Of a DNA stretch of 64,000 nucleotides, positions 26,585 to 38,785 are shown piece after piece. How positions within the stretch are numbered: the first letter of the stretch is position 1; each line of letters starts with the position of its first letter. Where the stretch lies: assembly GCA_025201345.1 (NCBI GenBank), contig JAIXMG010000013.1, positions 124,001 through 188,000 on the forward strand, given 5' to 3'. Source of the DNA: Thamnidium elegans (Eukaryota > Mucoromycota > Mucoromycetes > Mucorales > Mucoraceae). Below the pieces are notes generated by a model. That model ran no database searches and had not been told where the DNA came from. It was given only the letters and a program-made list of their open reading frames with translations. The position numbers and the translations under genes are program-made.

Positions 26585-27281
26585 ATGAGTTCATTGTTAT
26601 TACCTACAGTTTATCTTGGAGGATGTATTGCTGCCATGAGTGCTTTCTCTTATGTTTATCGTAGAGCTACTAGTAAATATTTATTTTTTATTTTTTCTAT
26701 TGGACATCATTTTTAAAAATGTAATTATTTTAGGCATGACTTCTTTTGAAGCTTGGTTCCCCATCAATATACAAAAGGAAGAATACATTGCTTTATTAAA
26801 TTGCGAGCCTGCTGTACCTGAATTTCACTTACGAGCTGCACTTTTACGCCGTGCCATGGAAGCTGTACGTCGTTTAGTTCAAGTGCAACAAGAGAAACCA
26901 GCTTTGCAACAATTGATGAAGACAGGTAGTATAGGAGAAGATCTTTGGCGTGAGTTTAGTGCCGCCGAACAGGAAATTACAGCTGAACTTCAAGAGATTG
27001 CTATGGAGGCTAACAGCTTTAAAGAAAGTTGGGGTCAAACCATCTTTTCAACTGCAGCTCAAATGTTGGAACATGAAAAACAAAAACAAATGCAAACCGA
27101 TATGAAGAATATGTTGGAAGTTGAGGCTAACCGCAAGAAATTAGAAGATGAAAGAGAAGCTAAAGAATCAAAGGACAACGAGTCTAAGAATCAAGAAAAG
27201 AGGTTAAAGGATGCTAAGAAGGCTGAAGAGGAATTATTAAAAATGGAAGAACAAGAAAAGAAGGCTTCAAAGAAAAAATAA
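26585..27281 (+). CDS. SEC66: Sec66/Sec71 subunit of the Sec63 post-translational translocon
   Basis: Non-essential subunit of the ER Sec62/Sec63 complex, which drives post-translational protein import through Sec61. The first exon (26585-26670) encodes an N-terminal transmembrane segment (LLLPTVYLGGCIAAMSAFSYVY). A short intron splits Thr/Ser, and the second exon runs to TAA 27279-27281. After the membrane segment comes the cytosolic Sec66 domain (HLRAALLRRAMEAVRRL, EQEITAELQEIA, FKESWGQTIF..AAQM), then a highly charged Lys/Glu coiled-coil tail typical of the family. Total length is about 205 residues, near the yeast protein. The start is chosen because it gives the expected membrane segment directly. 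Confidence 0.9.
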
Positions 27282-27488
27282 TAAAGTTATTCCCCTTTTT
27301 CTACCATGCTTGTTTTTTTTAAGGAGTAAATGTTTTTTTTTTGTTAGTGTACAACGGGTTTATCATATAGGGAGTTTGACAAGTTTTTTTTTTTTTTTTT
27401 TTTTTTTTTGTGTGTATAAATACAACGTATTTTTTTTTATGGATGTACTCTTCTTTCGTCTTTTCTTTTTTTACTTTATAAACGGAAT

Positions 27489-28837
27489 ATGGGCGTTACT
27501 TCTGATCCAGTCTTTACGCAACCTGGACTAGTAGGACCCGATAACCTTGAAATTATATCCGAATTTATATCTTTAGTATGTATTACGGTATTGGCCTCAG
27601 CTATCGGATCCAAAACATTCGGTGAAAAGATCAAGACAATAAACTACGGTCGTATTATGGTTATTTTTCTTTATTTTCTATCATGGTCATTTGCAACTAC
27701 ATCTGCTGTAGTTGTATCTACTAATAATAGTAAGTATTCGTTATAAGGGAGATTCAACAATGTTTAACCTTTCTGTAGATAATATGACTTCATGTACTTT
27801 GGGCATGCTATCTTGTGATATATTTTACGCTGGTAGTAAAATCGTAGTATATGCTTGGTTAATCGAACGTATTCATCTTGTAACTGCAGTCAAAACACCT
27901 CGATTAAAAACGTGTATATACAAATTTCATCTTATTTTACTATGTCCTTATATTATTATTTTCGCTCTTATGGTAGAAAAAAAAAGAAAAAAAAATTACA
28001 AATTAGGGTTTTTATTTATATTATTTCTCTCCCAAATAGTTGACATATAGAAATATTTACCTCGAGCCTGATGGTAAATGTACTATTGGGTTACAATTAA
28101 TTGCCAGTATTCCTTTACTTGTAAGTTGTATATATATCAAGTACCATGTTTTTTATTGTATTAACATACCTTTTTTTTTTTTTTCTTTTTTTTTTGTAGG
28201 TTTACGATTTTGTAAGGAACAATTTAAGCTTTTTTTTTTTGTTATTGTTTTACTGACCTATTTTTAAAAAAAAGTAGCTTCTTAATCTTTATTTAACTTG
28301 GTTGTTTATGGCACCGCTTATGAACGTTGGACTCACTTCCAGAGCAAATTGGAAAAGATCAAGACTTTATAAGCTTGCTAGACGTACTTTAGTTTCTTCT
28401 ATTGTATCTTTATTGATTTCATTTGCTAATGTGTTGGTGGTAGTCATTACGCATGGTCATGAAAGAGGTCTTGTCTGTCTAACCATGTGTACTGTTGATG
28501 TTACAGTAAGTTTTTTATATTTGTTTTCTATCATTGTCAGCTAAAAAACCAACTTTGAATGTAGATTAATGCAGTTGTTGTGCACTGGGTCACGACAAAT
28601 CGTAGCAGTAATTCAAAAGACGCCAAAAATAAAACTTTTCATACAGCCGATCATATGTCTGCAGAACTTACATTTGATTCACCAGAACCTGGAGATAATC
28701 AACCCAAATTTGAATTTGCTTCTATTCAAGGCTTAGATCGTGATAGCAAGTTAAATGAAGAAGAGGATAGTAGTGGTGAAAGTATAAGGTCTACGCAAAT
28801 TTCTCATCTCAGCGCTAAACCTTTACATAGTTATTAA
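27489..28837 (+). CDS. Seven-transmembrane protein (fungal, GPCR-like topology)
   Basis: Multi-exon membrane protein. Exons read 27489-27729, 27779-about 27971, about 28039-28120, a 12-nt exon encoding VYDF (about 28201-28212), about 28277-28506, and 28565-28837, all GT-AG and in frame. Seven hydrophobic segments are visible: two in exon 1 (ISLVCITVLASAIG; IMVIFLYFLSW), two in exon 2 (CDIFYAGSKIVVYAW; LILLCPYIIIFALM), one over the third to fifth exons, and two in the fifth (VSSIVSLLISFANVLVVVI; MCTVDVTINAVVVHWV). A hydrophilic Ser/Glu-rich C-tail follows (SSGESIRSTQ). Seven segments with a cytoplasmic tail fit a receptor-like protein, but I recognise no specific family and no ligand can be inferred. 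It lies tandem to SEC66, 207 bp downstream. Confidence 0.78.
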
Positions 28838-29858
28838 ATCTCCCTAAAAACCATAAACCTTTTTTGTTGGTTGTACCAAGTTAATAATAATAAAGAGAGA
28901 GAGATCGGTATAAACACTAAATTTTAAAACCTGTTTGAGTAGTTTATTTATTGTTATTGTAGAGGAGAGATGTTTTTTTCTACTCAGGGGGCCGTCGTTA
29001 TTGTTTTCATCCTGTTTACTACACAGACAATTAAGCTATTTTTTTTTATTTGGGTCGTCCTTCTGTTAACAACTTTGTGGTAGGATTCTTTTGAGTTTTT
29101 ACTGTTTAAAAAACCCCATTTACTTTTTATATATCTACGATTGGTAGATCAAAAAGGATTTACTTGGAAATTGGAGATCTTTTATTTTTATGACAAACCC
29201 TAAAAAAAAGTGATTTTCTATCTCTCTTGTAAGAAGGAGATATAAGACGTTTGGCCCTTTAATTGACAATCTTTGAAACGAGTCCCTTGTATTACCATTA
29301 AACCTTTTAGACAGTAATGTTTTAAGCACAGTACGAATAAAGACTACACACCTGAGGTACTCTCATAGCAAGTGGTCGACCACTTTTTTGAGGTGAGTGA
29401 TCACTTTTTTTGGTTGATCGATCAGAAAAATCACACAAATATAGATTAGCGTCGCGGGGAGAATTTATTAAAATAGAAAAATAAAAATAAAATCCAGTAC
29501 AGGAATACTTCAGGCAGTTTCATTGATGTTTCTTCAGCGATTAACCGCTGAAATTATCAGTGAAATGCGTTGCTTCATAGTGGACACCAAAATTATGTCT
29601 ATTGGTGAGATATAATTAGCTATACGACATAGTATCATAGTTAAAATTGTATATATTATCATATAAGAAGAGCTTGGCAAATTTTTGACAGTTAGAGTAC
29701 TTTAGTTTATACGCTATCATAAAGAAAGGAATAATCAGAAATAGGAACAAAAATAAATTATACTGATAAAATTTTAGATTACCTATGTACATAACATATT
29801 TATTTATAAAAGTAAATTTTATTAAAGCACCAAAGACAAACTGTAATTTTCCCCCTTT
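28838..29858. other. Convergent intergenic region with palindrome cluster
   Basis: 3' flanks of two convergent genes. The only structured signal is the palindrome cluster at 29371-29424, annotated separately. The rest is AT-rich without coding frames. Confidence 0.5.
29371..29424. repeat. Cluster of three short perfect palindromes
   Basis: Three perfect palindromes occur within 54 bp: AGTGGTCGACCACT (29371-29384), AGTGATCACT (29396-29405) and TGATCGATCA (29415-29424). The first two share a CACTTTTTT extension on their right side. They could be stacked binding sites for a dimeric factor, or one end of a small inverted-repeat transposon; no matching second end was found within a few kb. Confidence 0.55.
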
Positions 29859-32800
29859 TTAAGACAAACTCAAAGTCACTGGTGCCGCAAGTTCATACCA
29901 AGAATCTGTTGTCAAACGTTCGCCCGCTACTTTTGCCCCGAAACAAAGGGATGCCCCGTCCGCCTCATACCGTATAGAAATCGCAACCGGTATATACTGA
30001 CCTACGCTAAAATTATTCATATCTCTATAAACAACAGTTCCCAAAACATCCTCCGATATATTTTCTAGGGAAACGGTACCGTCAGGATTTAAGCCATCTA
30101 AGGTTCTGAGCCTAGAGTAACCTAGATACAAGTAAAAACATAAGATATACAATACTCTTTCTTAAATATTTTACTTACATATGTATAGAGTATTTTCGCC
30201 TGATATCTCTTGCGGGTTCAAATAAACTATTCGCTTTGTTTGGCAATCTATCATTGCATCACCCTTTTTTAAAAATGGAAATACTGTTCGGTCATCTATT
30301 AAGACAGTTTTTGAATCTGTTATTTTACTTTTGTATACAATATTTCTATTACTTCCGATAAGCATAAAGGTATAACCATAGTTTTCACTACATACTTGAC
30401 GTAATACACCTTTTCGGAACTCTTTATATGAAAATGGCTGTTGCTGAAGAACAGGCTGCAAAAGTTGATTTAGTGATTTGGGGATAACATAATGAGGAAT
30501 GTTGATCCCTTCTTCTATCATAACATCTTCGGTTATCTCTTTCAATATCTTTATAACGGCATCTTGGAACTGTGTATTATAGTTGAAGTGTATCAGATAA
30601 AAAACATAGATAATACTCCGACACCTTCCAAAGTATTCTTCATTAATTAGTGAGTGAGATACTAAAGATGAAATTTTTTGTAAAAGCGGCCGAAAAGAAA
30701 TGTCCAACAGATCCGTAACCATGAAGCAAACTTTGCAGTTACAAGATACACTTAGCCTTATAGTCATTTTTTGGTTTAGATTAACGTAGAAGTTCTATAC
30801 AACGTAATTATTAGAAATTTAAAGAACAGCAAATATTGACTTAATTTATAATCCCTAACATTTTTAGAAATATATTTTTGAAGATTGCTTGCGAATTCGG
30901 CTCTGTTTTCTAACGAAAATACTTCTAATAATTCATTTCCGCTGTATTTTTTATGTGCGGTACACGGTTTAATTAAACTAATATCTTGTACGATGCTGTT
31001 CCACATGTTTAAGCATAAAGAGTCATATATATTCGGAATATGGATTATTTCATCATCGACAATAATTGCTTGCTGATTTTCTTCTAAACTAGATTCGGTT
31101 ACTACTTGGTTCAATGTTAGTTGTATGTAGTCTTCATGTAACTGAGCTACTACAAAGAAAGATTTTAGCGGTAATGGTAGCGACAAAGACTGTTGAAATA
31201 AAGGTAATAGCCTTTCCCCCTGTGTGATGATTCTTAGTTTTTTAGAACAATCATCCTTTTGTATCAAGCCACTTGCATATATAATGTCTTTCAAACATTC
31301 TTTAGTATCAAATAAACGACACAATAATATTTTTTCTATTGTAATGTCATATCCAATTTTTACATCCACATAAGATTCTACGATAGCAGATAACTTGCTT
31401 GATATAACGTTTTTTAAATAAATCATGTAAAGAAGTATGAAGGCTTTGATATATATATGCTGCTGTGTCGATGCCAATAAATCGTCAACATCACCATCTT
31501 TGTGAAATATACTTTCAATTTTTGTGTCGATAAGCCCAAGTAAAACTTCATTTCTATCAGAGATATCACCCATCAAGTATTCTTCAGCAAACTTGATAAA
31601 ACTGAGTAAAGTATTAATATATATATTCGAAGTAACATTGTATATGCTACTATACTTACGAATGATTTACATCTAACGTTGTTACTTCCGAAAAACGAAA
31701 GAAAGACCCCAGAGAATTTAGACTAGTAACACCTTAATATAGATATCATTATAATGCTGTATTCGTTTCTTACCTTCTATTAGCTATAAAATAGTCATGG
31801 CTAAAAATCTCTTTGGAAACCCCATTTTCATCTAAAAGTGTAAGCGATAATAACGTAGAATCGAGTGAAATATCTATAAGCGTAAACTTTAATAAAATGC
31901 ATATTATATATATAAAAAGGGTATAGGTTCAAAGTTGTTGCCGTTTTATATACCTATAGTAATAATAGCATCAGGTCCGGAGTCGAGAAATACAGACGAA
32001 GAAATAACTGAGCCTTGTACTGGTATTATACGTACTTTGCTGTTAATAGCAGAATTTCGCAAAGTATTACAGCCATGTTGTTTAGCTCCCAATAAAATAG
32101 TGCTACAATCAATCTTTTCTTCTAGTCCTTGGCTTTTATAGGTGACATTTTTAGCATTGAAAGAAATTCGATTATATTCCAACATGTATTTCGACCAGTT
32201 TAATAGGTTTTGGTCTGGATATATTTCAGAAGAGCATGTATCAATGAATATAACAAGTTTATACTCCTTTACACAGTTGTTTAAAACTAAATCTTTTACG
32301 TTATTAAACTTATTTTTACCAATTTCTGCGCATATATCAAAAAGACAAATGGATCTCATAAATACTTCTTGGTTTTTATCCAATTCCCATTTACTTGTAT
32401 CATTAATTATAGGCTTCTTTAGGTTAATAGTTCTTTCTTCTTTTTCATTCTAATACAGTAGACAATTAGTTGACGCTTTCTGAGAAATACCATGTTACAT
32501 TACCGTATCAGATAAAATATAATTATAATTGGTCTCCATAATGATTCGCATAATTTCTTCTTGAATATCTATAGATATTTTAGTATCTATAAACGCTCTT
32601 ATACCACAAATAATATCATCGGTAGTAATAACTAGTGGGTTATAGCGTACAACTTTTGGACATATCATGTTAGAGAAATCAAACAAAGAATTGACATTTG
32701 AGACTAAATTCAACTTGATCAAGATTTCACCCTTTTTAATGGCGCTAAGTCTACACAGAATAATATTTTTTTCTCTTTCCAAATAAAATCCACCATTAAA

Positions 32801-33462
32801 AGTGTCCTCTATACTACAGCATATAGATTCTACATCAGAATAGAATACAAGTCTGTCTTTGTGATCATCTTGTGATATTAAATTCGATTGAACAAACATA
32901 GGTCGGAGCAAAACTTCTCTGATATCTTCATCCCATTCCGAAGGAACAACAAGTACATAGTGAAATGCATCCATATCTTTAATATTTCCATCTGATTTTT
33001 TCATTAGCTCTTCTACTAATAGGCGCATAAAGTCTGATACTGCTTTTAACAAGAATAGATCTTCTTGATTCCAATTATCTTTATCCTTTTTAAATACTTG
33101 ATATAATTTCTCTGTGAATCTATCTATCAAAATATCATCTTGGTCGTCACTTTTGAAATCTTTATCTCCCCAGCTTAGAATATTTATTTTTTGCTTATCA
33201 TATGTGATACAAGTGTATTTTCTATGTTAAGTTCTTGTTAAACGATAATTTTATTTTTCTTAACAATTTATACACATACGATAATAAATCGCCCAATTTT
33301 AACAAGTCGAATGTAGAGGTCGAACCAGCTTCTAAACCGATTTTTATTTTCCCCATATCTGTATATAATTAAAACAAAAACATGACTATGATAAAAAAAA
33401 AACTTACAAATAAACACACAGTGTGTATGTTGATAAAGATCATATACTTCTTCCATACTCAT
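29859..33462 (-). CDS. HSPA12-like protein (Hsp70/actin ATPase superfamily)
   Basis: Member of the HSPA12-like branch of the Hsp70 superfamily, which is expanded in Mucorales (family knowledge). Read from ATG 33462, the first exon encodes MSMEEVYDLYQHTHC and the second MGKIKIGLEAGSTSTFDLLK. The third begins WGDKDFKSDD, and the frame gives LLSWGDKDF across the junction. The large exon at 32495-33130 holds FHYVLVVPSEWDEDIREVL, a hallmark of this family. Further exons (31946-32383, 30776-31576, 30171-30767) lead to the last exon, ending TAA 29859-29861. The region where Hsp70 proteins have the phosphate-binding DLGTT/DFGTT loop reads IGLEAGSTST here, so nucleotide binding may be weakened or lost. 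Function is unknown. Splice sites in the middle of the gene were not all resolved. Confidence 0.75.
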
Positions 33463-34323
33463 ACTTGTTTTTTAAGTATAAAACGAAGAAAGAGGAGAAA
33501 AATAGGCTTTCTTTCAGGACCTGTAAACTTGAATACGTAGTTCCGTGTACAAAAAATAATAATTAAGGTTTTGAGTAATACGAGTTCAAAGTCACCTGAA
33601 AGAACCGAAACCACATGCCGCGATACAATACCCTTAGGATTTTTTTTACGGTTGTCCCATATACCTTCCTTAAGTTTATATTTAGTAGAATATCTGATTT
33701 TAAGAAAAAAATCTGATTTGCCTTTTTCATAACATTAATATCTAGGTATGTATATCAATAGCATATGAAGCCATTGCATCTATGTACAATGCATTCTTAA
33801 CTGTATATAACCGTTATTTTTTTTTGTTCTACCATGCTAACCAAATTAATACACCAAAAAAGAGTATAACTCTATAACGCTATCTTACATGTTACATATT
33901 TCACTGTAACCGCATAATCCATTATAGGCATAATACGAATATTATGATATTCTTTACTTTCGGAAAAAATCTATCATAATAACTAGTCTCTTTCAAGTAT
34001 CACAAGTAAATATTCCTGATCTGTTTTAGGAAAAAAGTAAAAGTAGTACGAGTGATGATTGAGACTGAAACTTTACAGTAGAGGAGGCCACGCTTTGAAG
34101 TGTTTGCCCTGTTCTACAGGCATTTTTCTACTTCAAAAAAAAGGTATATAGTAAATTCAAGCTGGTACGATTGCTGAGTTATTGGTAATAATATTTAATT
34201 TCTTAGAACTGTGACCTCTACGTATCGGTTCACTTTTGTATATGGAAATGATACAGGAACAATTCCTTTTTTTAGCAGTGTAATTTCAACATGCGTAATT
34301 TATTAAATATAATTAGATATCAT
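33463..34323. other. Intergenic region upstream of the HSPA12-like gene
   Basis: AT-rich spacer of about 860 bp holding the promoter of the HSPA12-like gene and the 3' flank of the auxilin gene. No coding frame or structured element recognised. Confidence 0.5.
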
Positions 34324-34452
34324 TTACATTTGGTTTTGTGTTTTAAATGAATCCCAAGCTTCATTTAAACTAGAAAATATACCACTAGCCAGCATTCTTT
34401 GTTCAACTGTTACATCAGATGGAAGCTAATATTTAAGTTAATAAAAATTCTA

Positions 34453-34501
<49 letters not shown>

Positions 34502-37100
34502 CCTTGTCAGGATGTACTTTTCCAATAGCCTTCATATATGTGATTTTACATTTTTTAGGGTTAATAAGTTCACTCATTTGAGCACCCTTCCATTGAGCAC
34601 CGGGCCAAAGTAGAGTATCTAACGTTGCCAACAAAGCACGTAAATTCTGCTCTTTACCGGTTTTCCAAGCAGTCAAACGAGCATTGACATCATCTACCTT
34701 TTCTAATTTCTCTGCATCTTCAGCTTCTTGTTCTGCCGCTTTCGCTCTCATAGCAGTAACCGCTTTACTTTTACTTAATTCTTCAGCAGATACAATAACG
34801 GTTGAAGCAGTAGATTTTGTTGCAGTGGATGATGGATCAAACATAGACATAAAATCTTGCTGCTTATTAGGAGAAGAAGAAGAAGCAGGGACTTTTTTGA
34901 CAGAGGATGGTTTGATTGGATTTAAAGCTTGTCTGCATCTTGACATACCTTGATTGATTTTAGCGCTACTTGTACCTTCTAATTTAATCAATTCATCATA
35001 TGTAGATAAAGCGTCCTTGTACTTTTCAATATTTTCAAACGCTTCTGCTTTACGATACAATGCCTTGATGATTTGGTCACGCCATCGAATAACAATACCT
35101 TCTGAAGTAATACTATCATCTCCACTTTGTTTGGCTAATGCAAGTGCGGCATCACAATCTTCAACACATCTTTTATAGTCTCCAGTCTTTAATCGTGCCA
35201 TAGCTCGATTGTTGCAGAGTAAAACATGATGATCGTGTCCGGAAGGAAGCGCTTCAATAGCGCGTGTATAAGCTTCTTCAGCATCTCCAAATTGTCCAAG
35301 CTTGAATTTTTCGTTACCGATATTTCTAGTGTGGTTTACCTTTGCCATAATATCAGATGATGCATTTACCACAGGTCTGGTACGCTTGTTCTCTTTAGGC
35401 GATACAGACCTTGTAGCCTGTGGCTGAGGTGTTATACTTCTTTGTTTCTGTACAGAAGACGATGCATTCGAACGAGGCGTAGATCTCCCGCTACTCGTAG
35501 GAGTGCCTCTGCGTCTAGAAGGAGAAACATATACCTCTTCTTCTTTAATCAAAGTTTCCTTACGTAAGTTTTGTTGCTGACGTTGCTTATGTGCAAGAGC
35601 AGCTTGTTCACGTTGCTTTAACTCTTGCAATCTTCTCATCTCTTGAATTTTTCTCCGTTCAGATTCCATATCTTGTTGCTCGTTATCACTATCTTCATCA
35701 TCAGCAAATTTTTCGACAGTTGTACTTGACACTTCAACATGATCATCGGTTGTCATCCATTTAGGCCTGACAGGTCCTCCTCCTCCAGCCTGTTCCTCTT
35801 GCAATTGGCTTAAACGCTGTGTACGTTGTTGCTCTTGCCAATCGCCTACGGCTTTTGTTACCTTTTCTCGACCAGTCTTTAAAAATGAAGTTGCATTCTT
35901 GAACAAGAATCCTCCAAGTTCTTGAGCTTGTGTGACAATTTTATCTGTTTGGAATGGAGCTTCTGCTTCTGTTGATTGTTGCTGTTGTTGTCTTTCTTGA
36001 GGGATGCCTCGTTGACGAGGTTCTGGGGTTGAATCCTTTCGTCTTTGAGAGGTTTCGTCAGTAGAAAATAAAGCGTTACGAGCTCGTTCGTTTTGGGATA
36101 TCTCGGTTCGTTGTTGCTGTGGTATACGGCGAGTTTCTGGCTCATGTCTTTGAACAGTTTCAGAGTTTTGTACTAGTAAATCAACTGCAGCTTGAAGGTC
36201 TGTACCTCCAGTTGCTTCAATTGAGAATTTCGATTCTTGTAAACTAAATCCCATATCGATCAATTGAGCAATCATAGTATCTAATTGATCGTCATCCAAC
36301 ATTATATTACCATGTGCTGTATCTTGTTCTGAGCTAATATCTTGGTGTGTAACAATTGATTCTTCTTGTGGTGGCGGTGATGGTGAGGAAGGAGCTTTAG
36401 GAGCTGGATGAGCTAAAATTCCAAGTGGGTTATCGTCTTCCTCTGCTTCGTATATGCGAGGCGAAACTGATGCAGTACGGGATTCTTGGATAAGAGAATC
36501 CATATCGAATGGATCAAGTACGTGTGATGTTGTATTACTATTATTATTAGTTGTATTGTTTAAAGTAGAGTCTAAAAGGTCTAAATCCCATTGACTATCA
36601 GAGACGGGAGTCGAATTAGTTTGAGCTCGTCTAAAAAAAAGAATAGAAAAGAATTAAAATTTCAATAACAACGAAACAAAAACAAAGAAAAAAGAGGGTA
36701 TACTTTACAATTGATGTAATGGAGTATTTCTATCTGGAGTAGTAGGCTTTTTGATGTTGGTACCAAATGGGTTAAGTAAATCTTCAAAGGAAGAAGTGGT
36801 ATTAGAAGATTGCATGGTGTCAGCAATAGTAGGTAATTTAGGAGAACCATTTCTGGAGGATAATGAGATGGGGTTGGAATTGATAGGTGAAGATTGAATG
36901 GGTGTTAGCCAAGGTGAAGTATTACTGTTTTGCTGTAAACGTTGTTGTTCCACTAGCGATAGTTTAGTTGTATCCACTGGTTTAGACGGCGAATTTAAAA
37001 GGTCGGAAAATGCATCTCTAGGTTTTTGAGGTTTTGGTACAGGTTGTTTAACATTAGATGGAGCTGAAGAGGACCAATTAAGGTCTAATAAGTCATCCAT
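34324..37100 (-). CDS. SWA2: Auxilin (Swa2-type): clathrin motifs, UBA, TPR and J domain
   Basis: Cochaperone that recruits Hsp70 to clathrin-coated vesicles and triggers uncoating. Read from ATG 37100. The disordered N-terminal part carries a clathrin box (LLDLN), repeated DLL motifs, NPF and DPF, suited to clathrin, EH-domain and adaptor binding. A UBA domain follows (TMIAQLIDMGFSLQESKFSIEA), then Gln-rich and basic linkers and three TPR units (GNEKFKLGQFGDAEEAYTRA; CNNRAMARLKTGDYKRCVED; YRKAEAFENIEKYKDALSTY). The C-terminal J domain has the intact HPDK motif (KAIGKVHPDK), split from its last helix by an intron made largely of TA repeats. The last exon ends ..KTQNQM before TAA 34324-34326. 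The UBA-TPR-J order is that of yeast Swa2. The gene is divergent from NSA2 with only 183 bp between start codons. Confidence 0.93.
34456..34499. repeat. TA microsatellite inside an auxilin intron
   Basis: About 22 AT/TA units, directly after the donor site that follows the HPDK codons of the auxilin J domain. It forms most of that short intron, so length change here alters intron size only. Confidence 0.95.
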
Positions 37101-37232
37101 ACTTTTTACTTTTTTTTAGAACGAAATAGAAAGGTGTGCAAAAATGCAATTTGTTAATTTAAAAGACAGTAGGGAAATAAGGAGATGCAGGGAAAACTAG
37201 TCACAATAGGCTTATTTTAATATTAATCAACC

Positions 37233-37263
<31 letters not shown>

Positions 37264-37283
37264 TTATTATTCTTTGATCTAAA

Positions 37284-38209
37284 ATGGTACATACTTTAAA
37301 TGATTTAAACCTGGATCTAAAATAAAAACTAATATATATTTTTATTATGTAATAGCCTCAAAACGAGCATATCGAAGAACATATTAAACGACATGGTCGT
37401 CGTCTCGATCATGAGGAACGCAAGTAAGTTGCCCAAGATTTGAAATAAAAACAGGGACAAAAAAAAAACTAATTCATTTTTTCTTTCTTTTAAAAAGGCG
37501 TAAGAGAGAAGCTCGTTCTGTTCATAAGGCTTCACAATACGCACAAAAGGTACATGGTCTTAAGGCCAAGTTGCTTAATAAGAGACGTCATGCCGAAAAG
37601 ATTCAAATGAAAAAGACAATTAAGCAACATGAAGAGAAGAATGCCAAGTCTAAGTCAGCCGATGCTATTCCTGAAGGAGCTGTCCCAACTTATCTTTTGG
37701 ATCGTGAAGGTGAAGATCGTGCAAAGATTTTAAGTAACATGGTAAAGCAAAAGAGAAAGGAGAAGGCTGGTAAATGGGCCGTTCCTTTACCTACTGTTCG
37801 TGGTATGGCTGAAGATGAAATGTTCAAGGTTGTAAAGACTGGTAAACATAAGACAAAGCAATGGAAACGTTTGGTTACAAAGGCTACCTTTGTTGGTGAA
37901 GGTTTCACCCGTAAACCTCCAAAGTACGAGCGTTTCGTTCGTCCTATGGGTCTTCGTTATAAGAAGGCACATGTTACACATCCTGAACTTAAGGCTACTT
38001 TCTGTTTACCTATTATCGGTGTTAAAAAGAACCCTCAATCTCCTTTGTATACCCAACTCGGTGTTATCACTAAAGGTACTGTTTTGGAAGTAAATGTATC
38101 TGAATTGGGTTTGGTTACAACTGGTGGTAAGGTTGTTTGGGGTAAATATGCTCAAGTCACTAACAATCCTGAAAATGATGGTTGTATCAATGCTGTTTTA
38201 TTGGTTTAA
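37284..38209 (+). CDS. NSA2: Ribosome biogenesis protein NSA2
   Basis: Nucleolar assembly factor of the pre-60S ribosome, needed for 27S pre-rRNA processing. The protein is nearly colinear with yeast and human NSA2 (about 260 residues): [18 protein letters not shown] at the start, [39 protein letters not shown], and the highly conserved end [13 protein letters not shown] before TAA. The first coding exon is only the ATG (37284-37286), followed by donor gtacat and an acceptor tag before CCTCAAAAC. A second intron splits the Arg/Lys-rich segment at about 37424-37497. The ATG-only exon is required because the next exon begins at Pro-2. It is driven from the short region shared with the divergent auxilin gene. 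Confidence 0.96.
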
Positions 38210-38718
38210 TCCTTTTCTTTTTTTTGTTATTTATTCTTTTATACTTTTAATCATCTCATTTTTCCTATCTCGCATCTCACAATTATACACTTTTTTATAA
38301 CTTATATTTCATGTACTTCACTTCCCTTTTTTTTTTATTTTTTAAATGAAAAAGTAGAAATAAAACGCATTATATATGCTTCTTTTTTAGACAAATCTAG
38401 CAATACATGCAATGTATCCGAACTCAATGGTACATTTTTTGAGATTAATACAGTCAGGCTTGCAGGTTAAGTCGGCTCTCATTTTTTTCTGCATGGTGTT
38501 TGTGCGTCTCCTTTTGGGTTTGCAAATTAAGAAGTGGACCTTCTTTGATGGGTACTAGTTTCCAAATGATTTGACGCAAAATTTATTTATTCTAAAAAGA
38601 TAGAACAAATAGTAAGTTGATAAAATAGTAGTTCTACTTGTTACAGCTTATTTTAGCGTTCGATTTGAGAGTAAGCAAGTTCTTACTATAGTATAATGGT
38701 AGTGTAACGCATGAACTA

Positions 38719-38752
<34 letters not shown>

Positions 38753-38785
38753 AGGTATGATTACGTGGATTACTACTTTTTATTA
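38210..38785. other. Convergent intergenic region
   Basis: 3' flanks of NSA2 and the aldo-keto reductase gene. It holds a long A run (about 38720-38749) and no coding frame. A TAGTATAATGGTAGTG stretch at about 38689 resembles a tRNA D-arm but lacks a B box. Confidence 0.55.

Noticed and set aside
38685..38715. tRNA-like D-arm sequence TAGTATAATGGTAGTG
   Set aside because: No B box (GGTTCGANNCC) or acceptor stem pairing follows at the right distance.
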